A DNA stretch of 64,000 nucleotides from Denitratimonas tolerans (GCF_037203605.1 NZ_JBBDHC010000017.1:15229-79228), one strand, 5' to 3'; numbered from the stretch's first letter, positions 51,743-60,669 are shown. The notes: generated by a model not told the origin, from the sequence alone. Numbers and translations: made by a program.

Positions 51743-52132
51743 TTAGACGCGGCGCTTCTTCGCCGGACGGCACCCGTTGTGCGGGATGGGCGTCACGTCG
51801 ATGATGTTGGTGATCTTGTAGCCGACGGCGTTGAGCGAACGCACCGCCGACTCGCGCCCCGGGCCCGGGCCCTTGATCAGGACTTCCAGCGTCTTGAGGC
51901 CGTAGTCGAGCGCGGCCTTGCCGGCCTTCTCGGCCGCAACCTGCGCGGCGAACGGGGTCGACTTGCGCGAACCGCGGAAGCCTGCGCCGCCCGAGGTCGC
52001 CCACGACAGGGCGTTGCCCTGGCGATCGGTGATCGTGACGATGGTGTTGTTGAAGGACGCGTGCACGTGCGCGATGCCGTCGGTGACGACGCGACGGATC
52101 TTCTTCTTCGGCTGTTTGGCCTGCTTGTTCAT
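51743..52132 (-). CDS. rpsK: 30S ribosomal protein S11
   Basis: A 129-residue S11 of the platform. GIAHVHASFNNTIVTITDRQ and SWATSGGAGFRGSRKSTPFA are diagnostic. The C-terminal NGCRPAKKRRV lies near the mRNA exit. The N-terminus KQAKQPKKKIRRV is basic as usual. It sits between rpsD (13 bp) and rpsM (9 bp) in the alpha operon. Confidence 0.98.
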   Translation of the reverse strand: MNKQAKQPKKKIRRVVTDGIAHVHASFNNTIVTITDRQGNALSWATSGGAGFRGSRKSTPFAAQVAAEKAGKAALDYGLKTLEVLIKGPGPGRESAVRSLNAVGYKITNIIDVTPIPHNGCRPAKKRRV

Positions 52133-52141
52133 GTCCGGTCC

Positions 52142-52498
52142 TTACTTCCTGATCGCCTTGCGCGGACCCTTGCGGGTGCGGGCGTTGGTGCGGGTGCGCT
52201 GGCCGCGCAGCGGCAAGCCGCGACGATGGCGCAGGCCGCGATAGCAGCCCAGGTCCATCAGGCGCTTGATGTTGATGCCGATCTCACGGCGCAGGTCGCC
52301 TTCGATCACATACTTGCCGACCTCGGCACGCAGGCGCTCGACGTCGCCCTCGGTGAGGTCCCGGATCTTGGTGCTGGCGGTGACACCCGCCGCTTCGCAG
52401 ACCTTCTTCGACCGGGTACGCCCGATCCCGTAGATGCTCTGCAGTCCCACCCAGACATGCTTCTGGACAGGGAGGTTTACGCCCGCAATGCGCGCCAT
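52142..52498 (-). CDS. rpsM: 30S ribosomal protein S13
   Basis: A 118-residue S13 of the small-subunit head. It begins MARIAGVNLPVQKHVWVGLQ and contains YGIGRTRSKKVC, LMDLGCYRGLRHRRGLPLRG and the basic tail RTRTNARTRKGPRKA that contacts tRNA. First gene of the alpha operon; a 201-bp gap with two strong hairpins separates it from secY, where rpmJ is found in many bacteria. Confidence 0.98.
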   Translation of the reverse strand: MARIAGVNLPVQKHVWVGLQSIYGIGRTRSKKVCEAAGVTASTKIRDLTEGDVERLRAEVGKYVIEGDLRREIGINIKRLMDLGCYRGLRHRRGLPLRGQRTRTNARTRKGPRKAIRK

Positions 52499-52699
52499 TA
52501 CGCGTTCTCCGATGGTGTTTTGCTGTTTCCAGCGCAGTGAGCCGGAAATGTTAACATGGCTTCGGGTTGTCAGGGAACCCTCGCGGCTTGCGCCACGAGA
52601 GCCCGGCCCGGGGAGTGTGCCCGAGCTCCGGCGACGGTCCCTGCCCTGCCCGCCGAGGCGGGCACCCGCGCTACTCCAGCGCGGGCACGGGGCCTGGAC
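52499..52699. other. secY-rpsM gap: no rpmJ, two strong hairpins
   Basis: No L36 frame is found on either strand. Close after the secY stop lie CCCGCGCT/AGCGCGGG (52665-52672 and 52678-52685) and GCCCGC/GCGGGC (52648-52653 and 52658-52663). Neither is followed by a T-run in the minus direction. They may be processing or stability signals, or a repeat-derived remnant. Closer to rpsM the sequence turns AT-richer around CCATGTTAACAT, where a promoter could lie. Confidence 0.6.
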
Positions 52700-54058
52700 T
52701 CATCCGCGCGCGAAGCCGCCGCGCGAACCGCCCTTCAGATTGGATTTCTTCATCAGGCTCTCGTACTGATGACTCATCAGGTGTGCCTGAACCTGCGCGG
52801 TGAAGTCCATCACCACAACTACCACGATCAGCAGCGAGGTGCCGCCGAAATAGAACGGAACCGCCCACGCCGCCCGGAAGAACTCCGGAACCAGGCAGAC
52901 CAGGGTGAGGTAAAGCGCACCCCACGCGGTCAGGCGGGTGAGCACGCCATCGATGTAGTCCGCCGTCGCCTTGCCGGGACGGATGCCGGGGATCAGCGCG
53001 CCCGACTTCTTCAGATTGTCGGCGGTTTCCTTGGAGTTGAACACCAGCGCCGTGTAGAAGAAGGTGAATCCGATGATCATCGCTGCGAACAGCAGCATGT
53101 GCAGCGGCTCGCCCGGTGACAGCGCCGCCGAGAGATCCTGCAGCCAGCGGACCTCGGTCCCCTGCGCGAACCAGCTCGAGGCGGTGGCCGGGAACATGAT
53201 GATCGACGAAGCAAAGATCGGCGGGATGACGCCGGACATGTTGAGCTTGAGCGGCAGATGCGAGCTCTGGTTCATGTACGCTTGGCGGCCGCCCTGGCGG
53301 CGCGCATAGTTGACCGTGATGCGCCTCTGGCCGAGTTCGACGAACACCACGAACGCAATCACCAGCAGCACGAGCGCCAGCACGGCGATCACCGAGAACG
53401 GCCCCAGTTCGCCATTGCGGGCCAGATCCAGCGTGCCGAGCACGGCGCTGGGAAGGCCGGCCACGATACCTGCGAAGATGATCAGCGAGATGCCGTTGCC
53501 GACGCCGCGCTCGGTCATCTGTTCGCCCAGCCACATCAGGAACATCGTGCCCGCGGTCAGCGAAACGACCGCCGTGAACAGGAAGCCCGGCCCCGGCGAC
53601 AGCACGATCGGAATCCCCGAACCCGCGCCCTGGGACTGCAGCGCATACGCCACGCCGTAGGACTGGAACACCGCCAGCAGGATGGTGCCGATGCGGGTGT
53701 ACTGGGTGATCTTGCGACGGCCCGATTCGCCTTCCTTCTTCAGCGCCAGGAGGCTCGGGAAGATCTGCGCGCACATCTGGATGATGATGGACGCCGAGAT
53801 GTAGGGCATCACGTTCAATGCAAACAGGCTGAACCGCTCCAGGGCACCGCCCGAGAACATGTTGAACATGTCCACGATGGTGCCCTGCTGCTGCTCCATG
53901 AACCGCAGCATGGCTTCCGAGTCGACCCCGGGCACCGGCAGGAAGGTTCCGAGGCGGTAGACGATCAACGCCCCCACCACGAACATCAGGCGCTGGCGCA
54001 GCTCGGTGAACTTGCCCGACCCTGCCAGCGCGGCTGCGACTTTCGATGCCTGGGACAA
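52700..54058 (-). CDS. secY: Protein translocase subunit SecY
   Basis: A 452-residue translocon channel with ten membrane segments. ALIVYRLGTFLPVPGV is segment 1, FALNVMPYISASIIIQ lies early, and VVFVELGQRRITVNYARRQG is the C4 cytoplasmic loop region. The ribosome/SecA loop includes NSKETADNLKKSGALIPGIR. The start is assigned to TTG at 54058, which has GAGGAG seven bases upstream. It lies just after the rplO stop and gives the usual N-terminus; a more upstream ATG at 54094 would lie within rplO. Confidence 0.96.
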   Translation of the reverse strand: MSQASKVAAALAGSGKFTELRQRLMFVVGALIVYRLGTFLPVPGVDSEAMLRFMEQQQGTIVDMFNMFSGGALERFSLFALNVMPYISASIIIQMCAQIFPSLLALKKEGESGRRKITQYTRIGTILLAVFQSYGVAYALQSQGAGSGIPIVLSPGPGFLFTAVVSLTAGTMFLMWLGEQMTERGVGNGISLIIFAGIVAGLPSAVLGTLDLARNGELGPFSVIAVLALVLLVIAFVVFVELGQRRITVNYARRQGGRQAYMNQSSHLPLKLNMSGVIPPIFASSIIMFPATASSWFAQGTEVRWLQDLSAALSPGEPLHMLLFAAMIIGFTFFYTALVFNSKETADNLKKSGALIPGIRPGKATADYIDGVLTRLTAWGALYLTLVCLVPEFFRAAWAVPFYFGGTSLLIVVVVVMDFTAQVQAHLMSHQYESLMKKSNLKGGSRGGFARG

Positions 54059-54062
54059 GGGT

Positions 54063-54500
54063 TTACTCCTCGACGCTGCCGCCGGCAGCTTCAATGGCCG
54101 CGCGTGCGCCGGCCGTCACGGCGATGCCCTTGAGCACGACCTTGCGGTCGATCTCGCCTTTCTTCACGATCTTGGCGTACTTGGCCGTCGAAGGCACCAG
54201 CTTGGCGGCGCGCAGCACGGCCAAGTCGACCACGTCGGCGTCGATCATGGCCAGCTTGTACAGCAGCACTTCGGCCGTATCGGCCTTGATGCGCGAACGA
54301 AAGCCGACCTTGGGCAGACGGCGCTGCAGCGGCATCTGGCCGCCTTCGAAACCGGCCTTGATCTTGCCCTTGCCGGTACGTGCGTAGGAACCCTTGTGGC
54401 CACGGCCGGCGGTCTTGCCGAGCCCGGAGCCGATGCCACGACCAACGCGCACGCGCTCCTTGCGGGCACCGTCGGCAGGCTTGAGTGTATTGAGCTGCAT
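54063..54500 (-). CDS. rplO: 50S ribosomal protein L15
   Basis: A 145-residue L15, a late assembly protein with a long basic extension. It starts MQLNTLKPADGARKERVRVG and has GKTAGRGHKGSYARTGKGK and FEGGQMPLQRRLPKVGF. The C-terminal half is a small globular domain (VVLKGIAVTAGARAAIEAAG). The stop lies four bases before the SecY TTG start, so translation is likely coupled. Confidence 0.97.
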   Translation of the reverse strand: MQLNTLKPADGARKERVRVGRGIGSGLGKTAGRGHKGSYARTGKGKIKAGFEGGQMPLQRRLPKVGFRSRIKADTAEVLLYKLAMIDADVVDLAVLRAAKLVPSTAKYAKIVKKGEIDRKVVLKGIAVTAGARAAIEAAGGSVEE

Positions 54501-54518
54501 GATCCGATCTCCCTTGGA

Positions 54519-54707
54519 TTACTCTTCGACGCGGACCAGGTAGCACACCTGGTTGATGAGGCCGCGCACCGACGGGTTGTCCGGCAGTTCGCGCACGTCG
54601 TTGAGCTTGTTGAGGCCCAGCGCCTTCACCGACAGGCGATGGCGATGCTGGGTGCCGCGCAGGCCCTTGACCAGGCGCACCTTGATGGTCTTGGCGTTCT
54701 CAGCCAT
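54519..54707 (-). CDS. rpmD: 50S ribosomal protein L30
   Basis: A 62-residue L30 with the family core IKVRLVKGLRGTQHRHRLSV and LGLNKLNDVRELPDNPSVRG. The start overlaps the rpsE stop by eight bases. This is a short bacterial-type L30 with no extension. Confidence 0.96.
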   Translation of the reverse strand: MAENAKTIKVRLVKGLRGTQHRHRLSVKALGLNKLNDVRELPDNPSVRGLINQVCYLVRVEE

Positions 54708-55206
54708 GGTTCAGCTCCTCCACCTTCTTGCCGCGCTTGGCGGCAACCTGGGCCGGCGACTGCACGACCGTGAGGCCCTTGATCGTGGCGCGCACCAGGT
54801 TGATCGGATTGCGCGAACCCACGGCCTTGGCGAGGATGTTCTTGACGCCCGCGGCTTCCAGCACGGCGCGCATGGCACCACCGGCAATCACGCCGGTGCC
54901 TTCGGACGCCGGCTGCATGAACACACGCGCCGCACCGTGGTTGGCCTTGACCGGATACCAGATCGTGCCGTTGTTGAGTTCGACGTCGACGAGCGCACGG
55001 CGGGCGTGCTCCATCGACTTCTGGATGGCCACCGGCACTTCACGCGCCTTGCCATAGCCGAAACCCACCTTGCCGGCACCGTCACCGACCACCGTCAGTG
55101 CGGTGAAGGTGAACTGGCGGCCGCCCTTGACGGTCTTGGAGACGCGGTTGACAGCAACCAGCTTCTCCAGCATCCCGTCGTCGTTGTCGCGATCGTTCAT
55201 GCTCAT
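54700..55206 (-). CDS. rpsE: 30S ribosomal protein S5
   Basis: A 168-residue S5 of the mRNA entry site. LEKLVAVNRVSKTVKGGRQF, VGDGAGKVGFGYGKAREVPV and IAGGAMRAVLEAAGVKNIL are diagnostic. The gap to rplR upstream is 134 bp, unusually long for this operon, and contains degenerate heptamer-type repeats, so rpsE may rely on re-initiation or a local promoter. Confidence 0.97.
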   Translation of the reverse strand: MSMNDRDNDDGMLEKLVAVNRVSKTVKGGRQFTFTALTVVGDGAGKVGFGYGKAREVPVAIQKSMEHARRALVDVELNNGTIWYPVKANHGAARVFMQPASEGTGVIAGGAMRAVLEAAGVKNILAKAVGSRNPINLVRATIKGLTVVQSPAQVAAKRGKKVEELNHG

Positions 55207-55340
55207 TGCCTTGGAGGCTCCTGAAAATTACGGCCTGCGGCCGCTTGTAGTTGTGGTGTGGTGCGTGAATGGAGAATGGAGAATCGTCAATCAGGATTTC
55301 GGCGAGCCTCAGGCTCCGTGCCATTCCCGAATCCCGGCTC
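55207..55340. repeat. Repeat-invaded gap between rplR and rpsE
   Basis: A 134-bp spacer with GAATGGAGAATGGAGAAT and CCCGAATCCCGG elements related to the GGGATTC heptamer repeat in argG, and the inverted repeat GAGCCT/AGGCTC. No gene. It is one of two such spacers in the otherwise compact spc operon. Confidence 0.55.
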
Positions 55341-55694
55341 TCAGAACTGCAGCCCCGCCTCGCGCGCCGCGTCGGCGAGCGCCTTGATGCGGCCGTGGAA
55401 GCGGAAGCCGGAGCGGTCGAACGCGACCGACTCGACCCCTGCCGCCTTGGCGCGCTCGGCGATGGTGCGGCCGACGCGTGCCGCAGCGTCCTTGTTCTTG
55501 CAGTTGGACAGGCCATCGCGCACGGCCGTTTCCACGGTGGATGCAGACGCGAGCACGCGCGAACCGTCCGAAGTGAAGACCTGGGCATACAGGTGCTGGC
55601 CGGTGCGCATGACCGACAGGCGCACCGCGCCGAGCTTGCGGATATGCGAACGCGTCGACTTGGCGCGGCGCAGACGAGCGGAATTCTTGTTCAT
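55341..55694 (-). CDS. rplR: 50S ribosomal protein L18
   Basis: A 117-residue L18, a 5S rRNA-binding protein of the central protuberance. It has SARLRRAKSTRSHIRKLGAV, VFTSDGSRVLASASTVE and the C-terminal FDRSGFRFHGRIKALADAAR. rplF lies 83 bp upstream. Confidence 0.97.
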   Translation of the reverse strand: MNKNSARLRRAKSTRSHIRKLGAVRLSVMRTGQHLYAQVFTSDGSRVLASASTVETAVRDGLSNCKNKDAAARVGRTIAERAKAAGVESVAFDRSGFRFHGRIKALADAAREAGLQF

Positions 55695-55777
55695 GACAAA
55701 TCCTGATGGAGCTGAAGGAAGTGGGTTCCGATCCGGTCGCGCCGCCTGGAAAGCAACGCGACCAGCAGGAAAAGCAC

Positions 55778-56305
55778 TCAGGCCTTCTTGGCTTCCTTGA
55801 TGAGAATCTTTTCGCCGGCATAACGCACGCCCTTGCCCTTGTAGGGCTCGGGCGGACGAACCGCACGGATCTTGGCGGCGATTTCGCCCACCTGCTGCTT
55901 GTCGGCACCCTTGACCCGGACTTCCGTCTGGGTCGGCACTTCCAGCGTGATGCCCTCCGGCGGGTTGAACACGACCGGATGGGAGAATCCGAGCGACAGG
56001 CTCAGGTCCTTGCCCTGCATCGCGGCGCGATATCCCACGCCGACCAGTTCGAGCTTGCGCTCGAAGCCTTCGCTCACGCCGGTCACCATGTTCGAGATCA
56101 GGGTCCGGATCGTGCCGGCAAGCGCGACGCGGTCCGGGCCGGCCGGAACCATGGTCAGCACGCCCTGGTCGAGCGAGACGTCAACACCCTGCGGCTGCGG
56201 GAGGCTGAGGGATCCCTTCGGACCCTTGACCGTGAACTGGCCATCGGCATTCTTGAACTCGACGCCCTTGGGCAGCGCCACCGGCTTTTTTGCAATACGG
56301 GACAT
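55778..56305 (-). CDS. rplF: 50S ribosomal protein L6
   Basis: A 175-residue L6 with two copies of the same alpha/beta fold. The first is PVALPKGVEFKNADGQFTVK. The second contains KGADKQQVGEIAAKIRAVRP and PEPYKGKGVRYAGEKILIKE. It supports the factor-binding region near the sarcin-ricin loop. Fifteen bases separate it from rpsH. Confidence 0.97.
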   Translation of the reverse strand: MSRIAKKPVALPKGVEFKNADGQFTVKGPKGSLSLPQPQGVDVSLDQGVLTMVPAGPDRVALAGTIRTLISNMVTGVSEGFERKLELVGVGYRAAMQGKDLSLSLGFSHPVVFNPPEGITLEVPTQTEVRVKGADKQQVGEIAAKIRAVRPPEPYKGKGVRYAGEKILIKEAKKA

Positions 56306-56320
56306 CTGGACGTCCTCCGA

Positions 56321-56716
56321 TCAGGCGACCAGGCAGATGACTTCACCACCCACGCCCGCATCGCGCGCCTGGTGGTCCGTCATGATGCCCTTGGACGTGG
56401 AGATGATGGCGATCCCGAGCCCACCCAATACCTTGGGGAGATCGTTCTTGCCGCGATAGGCGCGCAGGCTGGAACGCGAGACGCGCTGCAGGCGCTCGAT
56501 CACCGGCTTGCCCTGGAAGTACTTGAGCGCCAGCTCCAGCTCGGGCTTGGCTTCCGGGCTGAGGACGCGCACGTCAAGGATGTAGCCCTCGTTCTTGAGG
56601 ACGTTCGCGATCGCGACCTTGACCTTGGATGACGGCATCTTCACCGTCTGCTTGCCGACCGCCAGTGCGTTCTTGATGCGCACCAGCATGTCGGCGATGG
56701 GATCAGTCATGCTCAT
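56321..56716 (-). CDS. rpsH: 30S ribosomal protein S8
   Basis: A 131-residue S8 that nucleates the 16S platform and, in Escherichia coli, represses the spc operon. It reads DPIADMLVRIKNALAVGKQT near the start and has the C-terminal GIAIISTSKGIMTDHQARDA. Two in-frame starts (MSMTDP and MTDP) lie two codons apart; the first is used. A 123-bp repeat-bearing gap lies upstream. Confidence 0.97.
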   Translation of the reverse strand: MSMTDPIADMLVRIKNALAVGKQTVKMPSSKVKVAIANVLKNEGYILDVRVLSPEAKPELELALKYFQGKPVIERLQRVSRSSLRAYRGKNDLPKVLGGLGIAIISTSKGIMTDHQARDAGVGGEVICLVA

Positions 56717-56839
56717 TGTTAAGTTGCCTTTGAGTGCACCGATATCCGGGGGATACGGGATTTGGGATTGGAATCAGGGATTAGTCGGAGCGGGGCGGCG
56801 TACCGAATCCCCGCTCCCGGATCCCGAATCCCGGCCTTC
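56717..56839. repeat. Repeat-invaded gap between rpsN and rpsH
   Basis: A 123-bp spacer with runs GGGATTTGGGATTGG and CCCGGATCCCGAATCCCGG, degenerate copies of the GGGATTC heptamer. No gene. It interrupts the usual tight rpsN-rpsH junction. Confidence 0.55.
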
Positions 56840-57145
56840 TTACCAGGAAGCCTTGCGCAGGCCGGGAACGTCGCCGCGCATGGTGGCTTCGCGCAGCTTG
56901 TTGCGGCCCAGGCCGAACTTGCGGTAAACGCCACGCGGGCGACCGGTCAGCTCGCAGCGGTTGCGCTGGCGGGAAGGCGATGCGTCGCGCGGCTGCTTCT
57001 GCAGCTTGGCCTGCGCGTCCATCTTCTCCTCGTACGAGGCGGTCGGGCTGGAGATGATCTTCTTGAGCTCGACGCGCTGAGCGGCGAACTTCTTGGCCAG
57101 CTTCTCGCGCTTGATCTCGCGATTCACCATGCAGGTCTTGGACAT
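56840..57145 (-). CDS. rpsN: 30S ribosomal protein S14, zinc-free type
   Basis: A 101-residue S14 of the long type. It lacks the CxxC zinc motif of the short form: NRCELTGRPRGVYRKFGL has a single Cys. The C-terminus LREATMRGDVPGLRKASW is typical. It lies 15 bp after rplE. Confidence 0.96.
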   Translation of the reverse strand: MSKTCMVNREIKREKLAKKFAAQRVELKKIISSPTASYEEKMDAQAKLQKQPRDASPSRQRNRCELTGRPRGVYRKFGLGRNKLREATMRGDVPGLRKASW

Positions 57146-57160
57146 TGCGATTTCCTGGAA

Positions 57161-57700
57161 TCAGTTGCGGAACGGGAAGCCGTAGGCCTCGAGCAGCGCC
57201 TTGGCTTCTTCGTCGGTACGGGCGGTGGTGCTGATCGCGATATCCATGCCGCGGATCGCATCGATCTGGTCGAAGTCGATCTCGGGGAAGATGATCTGCT
57301 CCTTGATTCCCATATTGTAATTGCCCCGGCCGTCGAACGCACGTCCCGGCACGCCACGGAAGTCGCGCACCCGCGGCAGCGAGATGTTGACCAGGCGATC
57401 GAAGAACTCGTACATGCGATCACGGCGCAGCGTGACCTTGCATCCGATCGGCCAGCCGTCGCGGATCTTGAACGAGGCGACCGACACACGGGCCTTGGTC
57501 ACGATCGGCTTCTGGCCCGCGATCTTGGCCATGTCGGCCACCGCGTTCTCCAGCACCTTCTTGTTGCCCACGGCCTCGCCCACGCCCATGTTCAGCGTGA
57601 TCTTGGACAGGCGCGGCACCTGCATGACGTTCTTGTAACCGAAGCGCTGCATCAGCTTCGGAACGATGTCTTCCTTGTAGATCTTCTCAAGCCGGTTCAT
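57161..57700 (-). CDS. rplE: 50S ribosomal protein L5
   Basis: A 179-residue L5 that binds 5S rRNA and contacts the P-site tRNA. VPRLSKITLNMGVGEAVGNK, AGQKPIVTKARVSVASFKIR and the C-terminal IDAIRGMDIAISTTARTDEE match the family. Eleven bases separate it from rplX. Confidence 0.97.
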   Translation of the reverse strand: MNRLEKIYKEDIVPKLMQRFGYKNVMQVPRLSKITLNMGVGEAVGNKKVLENAVADMAKIAGQKPIVTKARVSVASFKIRDGWPIGCKVTLRRDRMYEFFDRLVNISLPRVRDFRGVPGRAFDGRGNYNMGIKEQIIFPEIDFDQIDAIRGMDIAISTTARTDEEAKALLEAYGFPFRN

Positions 57701-57711
57701 TGCAACATTCC

Positions 57712-58026
57712 TCAGGCGTCGACCGCCTCGTTGCTCGAGCGGAACACCCTGATGCGGCGTCCATCCTCAAGCGTCTGGATGCCAACGCGCTCGCCCTTGC
57801 CCGTGCGGGCGTTGAAGAGCTGGACGTTGGAGATATGGATCGAGCTCTCGCGCTCGATGATGCCACCCGGCTGGTTGGCCTGCGGGTTGGGCTTGGTGTG
57901 GCGCTTGACCAGGTTGACGTTGGAAACGTAGACCCGGTCGCCTGCCACGCGCAGCACGTCGCCGCGCTGACCCTTGCTCTTGCCCGTGATGACGACGACG
58001 TGGTCGCCCTTGCGAATGCGATTCAT
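57712..58026 (-). CDS. rplX: 50S ribosomal protein L24
   Basis: A 104-residue L24, an assembly initiator. The KOW motif is IRKGDHVVVITGKSKGQRGD; VNLVKRHTKPNPQANQPGGI and ESSIHISNVQLFN follow. rplN lies 20 bp upstream. Confidence 0.97.
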   Translation of the reverse strand: MNRIRKGDHVVVITGKSKGQRGDVLRVAGDRVYVSNVNLVKRHTKPNPQANQPGGIIERESSIHISNVQLFNARTGKGERVGIQTLEDGRRIRVFRSSNEAVDA

Positions 58027-58046
58027 GACAATTCCTCGTCTGTGCC

Positions 58047-58415
58047 TTACAGCACTTCCGGCGCCAGCGAGACGATCTTCATGAACTTCTCGCCGCGCAG
58101 CTCGCGCGTGACTGGTCCGAAGATGCGCGTGCCGATCGGCTCGTGCTTGTTGTTGAGCAGCACGGCAGCGTTGCCGTCGAAGCGGATCAGCGAGCCATCG
58201 GGACGGCGCACGCCCTTGCGGGTGCGCACGACGACGGCGTCATAGACCTCGCCCTTCTTCACCTTGCCACGCGGGATGGCGTCCTTGACGCTGACCTTGA
58301 TGATGTCGCCGATGGCGGCGTAACGGCGCTTGGAACCGCCGAGCACCTTGATGCACATCAGCTCCTTGGCACCGGAGTTGTCAGCCGCATCGAGGAAGGA
58401 TTGCATCTGGATCAT
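58047..58415 (-). CDS. rplN: 50S ribosomal protein L14
   Basis: A 122-residue L14 with MIQMQSFLDAADNSGAKELM, GDIIKVSVKDAIPRGKVKKG and the C-terminal RELRGEKFMKIVSLAPEVL. It forms intersubunit bridges. First gene of the classical spc operon, 18 bp after rpsQ. Confidence 0.98.
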   Translation of the reverse strand: MIQMQSFLDAADNSGAKELMCIKVLGGSKRRYAAIGDIIKVSVKDAIPRGKVKKGEVYDAVVVRTRKGVRRPDGSLIRFDGNAAVLLNNKHEPIGTRIFGPVTRELRGEKFMKIVSLAPEVL

Positions 58416-58433
58416 GACTGTTTCCTCCCGTGG

Positions 58434-58697
58434 TCAGACCGCAGCGCGCGTGACGATTTCGACCACGCGCCAGGTCTTGGTCTTGGACATCGGACGGGTC
58501 TCCACCAGGCGCACGATGTCGCCCTCCTGGCAGCTGCCATCCTCGTCGTGTGCGTGCAGCTTGGTGCTGCGCTTGATGTACTTGCCGTAGAGCGCGTGCT
58601 TGACCTGGCGCTCGACCAGGACCGTCACGGTCTTCTGCATCTTGTTGCTGACGACGCGGCCTTCGACCGTGCGTTGAATCGGATTGGTCTCGCTCAT
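58434..58697 (-). CDS. rpsQ: 30S ribosomal protein S17
   Basis: An 87-residue S17 with RTVEGRVVSNKMQKTVTVLV and the OB-fold segments HALYGKYIKRSTKLHAHDED and VETRPMSKTKTWRVVEIV. The ATG at 58697 was chosen; the frame continues to 58772 but those codons overlap rpmC. Ten bases separate it from rpmC. Confidence 0.96.
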   Translation of the reverse strand: MSETNPIQRTVEGRVVSNKMQKTVTVLVERQVKHALYGKYIKRSTKLHAHDEDGSCQEGDIVRLVETRPMSKTKTWRVVEIVTRAAV

Positions 58698-58707
58698 GTC
58701 GGCCGCC

Positions 58708-58893
58708 TCACTTGGTTCCGCCCAGAAGGGTCTTGATGCGCGCGATTTCGCGCCGGACCTTCCGGACCTCATGGGTCTGGGTCAGCTGACCCGAACCCTT
58801 CTGCATGCGCAGGTTGAACTGTTCCCGGCGCAGGTCGAGCAACTGGGCGGAAAGATCCGCAGGGGACTTGCCCCGCAATTCCTTGATACTCAT
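58708..58893 (-). CDS. rpmC: 50S ribosomal protein L29
   Basis: A 61-residue helical hairpin protein: KELRGKSPADLSAQLLDLRR, REQFNLRMQKGSGQLTQTHE, VRKVRREIARIKTLLGG. It sits near the tunnel exit beside L23. The start overlaps the rplP stop by one base. Confidence 0.96.
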   Translation of the reverse strand: MSIKELRGKSPADLSAQLLDLRREQFNLRMQKGSGQLTQTHEVRKVRREIARIKTLLGGTK

Positions 58894-59306
58894 TAGCGCA
58901 CCGTCCTGGTCACAAAGGTGGTCTGCACCGAGAGCTTGGCGGCCGCAAGGCGGAACGCCTCCCGGGCCTCGACCTCGGGCACGCCCTCGATTTCATAGAG
59001 CATGCGACCGGGCTGGATCGGCGCGACCCAGAACTCGACGGGGCCCTTGCCCTTGCCCATTCGCACTTCGATGGGCTTCTTGGTGATCGGCTTGTCCGGG
59101 AACACGCGGATCCACAGTTTGCCGCCGCGCTTGACGTAGCGGCTGATCGTGCGGCGCGCGGCCTCGATCTGGCGTGCGGTCAGGGCACCACGGGTGGTGG
59201 CCTTGAGGCCGAATTCGCCGAAGCTGACGGCCGAGCCGTTCCAGCTCAGTCCTTCATTGCGGCCTTTGAAGACCTTGCGGTATTTGGTTCGCTTGGGTTG
59301 CAACAT
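58893..59306 (-). CDS. rplP: 50S ribosomal protein L16
   Basis: A 137-residue L16 with MLQPKRTKYRKVFKGRNEGL, AARRTISRYVKRGGKLWIRV and the loop GKGKGPVEFWVAPIQPGRML that reaches toward the A-site. Eleven bases separate it from rpsC. Confidence 0.98.
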   Translation of the reverse strand: MLQPKRTKYRKVFKGRNEGLSWNGSAVSFGEFGLKATTRGALTARQIEAARRTISRYVKRGGKLWIRVFPDKPITKKPIEVRMGKGKGPVEFWVAPIQPGRMLYEIEGVPEVEAREAFRLAAAKLSVQTTFVTRTVR

Positions 59307-59317
59307 GGCTCAGTCCC

Positions 59318-60019
<702 letters not shown>

Positions 60020-60037
60020 GGGGATTCCTGCGTCCGG

Positions 60038-60373
60038 TTACTTGGCCGTACCAACGACCACGGTGATGTGGCTGGTGCGCTTGAGGATGCGCGCGCCACG
60101 GCCCTTGGCGCGGGCGCGGAAACGCTTGAGCGTCGCGCCCTCGTCCACGAAGATGCGGGTGACCTTCAGTTCGTCCACGTCCGCGCCGTCGTTGTTCTCG
60201 GCATTGGACACGGCCGACAGGAGAACCTTGCGCACGACGTGTGCGGCCTTCTTGTCGCTGAACTGCAGCAGGTCGCTGGCCCGGCCCACGGGCAGGCCGC
60301 GGACCTGGTCCGCCACGAGGCGCACCTTCTGTGCGGAGATGCGCGCACCGCGCAGGATGGCTTGAGTTTCCAT
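60038..60373 (-). CDS. rplV: 50S ribosomal protein L22
   Basis: A 111-residue L22 with ILRGARISAQKVRLVADQVR and the tunnel-lining loop in FRARAKGRGARILKRTSHIT. The ATG at 60373 is preferred because GAGGAG lies seven bases upstream. The ATG two codons earlier (60379) is too close to that site but remains possible. Its leader overlaps the rpsS stop region. Confidence 0.95.
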   Translation of the reverse strand: METQAILRGARISAQKVRLVADQVRGLPVGRASDLLQFSDKKAAHVVRKVLLSAVSNAENNDGADVDELKVTRIFVDEGATLKRFRARAKGRGARILKRTSHITVVVGTAK

Positions 60374-60384
60374 CGTCATGCTCC

Positions 60385-60657
60385 TCACTTGGACTTCTTG
60401 TCGCCGCCGTGTCCCTTGAACGTGCGGGTCACCGCGAACTCGCCGAGCTTGTGCCCGACCATGTTCTCGTTGACCAGCACGGGGATGTGCAGCTTGCCGT
60501 TGTGAACCGCGATGGTGATGCCAACCATCTCGGGCAGAACCATCGAACGACGCGACCAGGTCTTGATCGGGCGCTTGCTGTTGGTGGCCATCGCCGCCTC
60601 GACCTTCTTGAGCAGGTGGAGATCGACGAACGGGCCTTTCTTGAGTGAACGTGCCAT
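60385..60657 (-). CDS. rpsS: 30S ribosomal protein S19
   Basis: A 90-residue S19 of the head with MARSLKKGPFVDLHLLKKVE, IKTWSRRSMVLPEMVGITIA and HKLGEFAVTRTFKGHGGDKK. It contacts S13 and the A-site finger. Twelve bases separate it from rplB. Confidence 0.98.
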   Translation of the reverse strand: MARSLKKGPFVDLHLLKKVEAAMATNSKRPIKTWSRRSMVLPEMVGITIAVHNGKLHIPVLVNENMVGHKLGEFAVTRTFKGHGGDKKSK

Positions 60658-60669
60658 GGCCTGATCCTG

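Noticed and set aside
52142..52498. S4-binding leader pseudoknot of the alpha operon before rpsM
   Set aside because: No matching structure was found by eye in the gap; the hairpins there lie close to secY and have a different shape.
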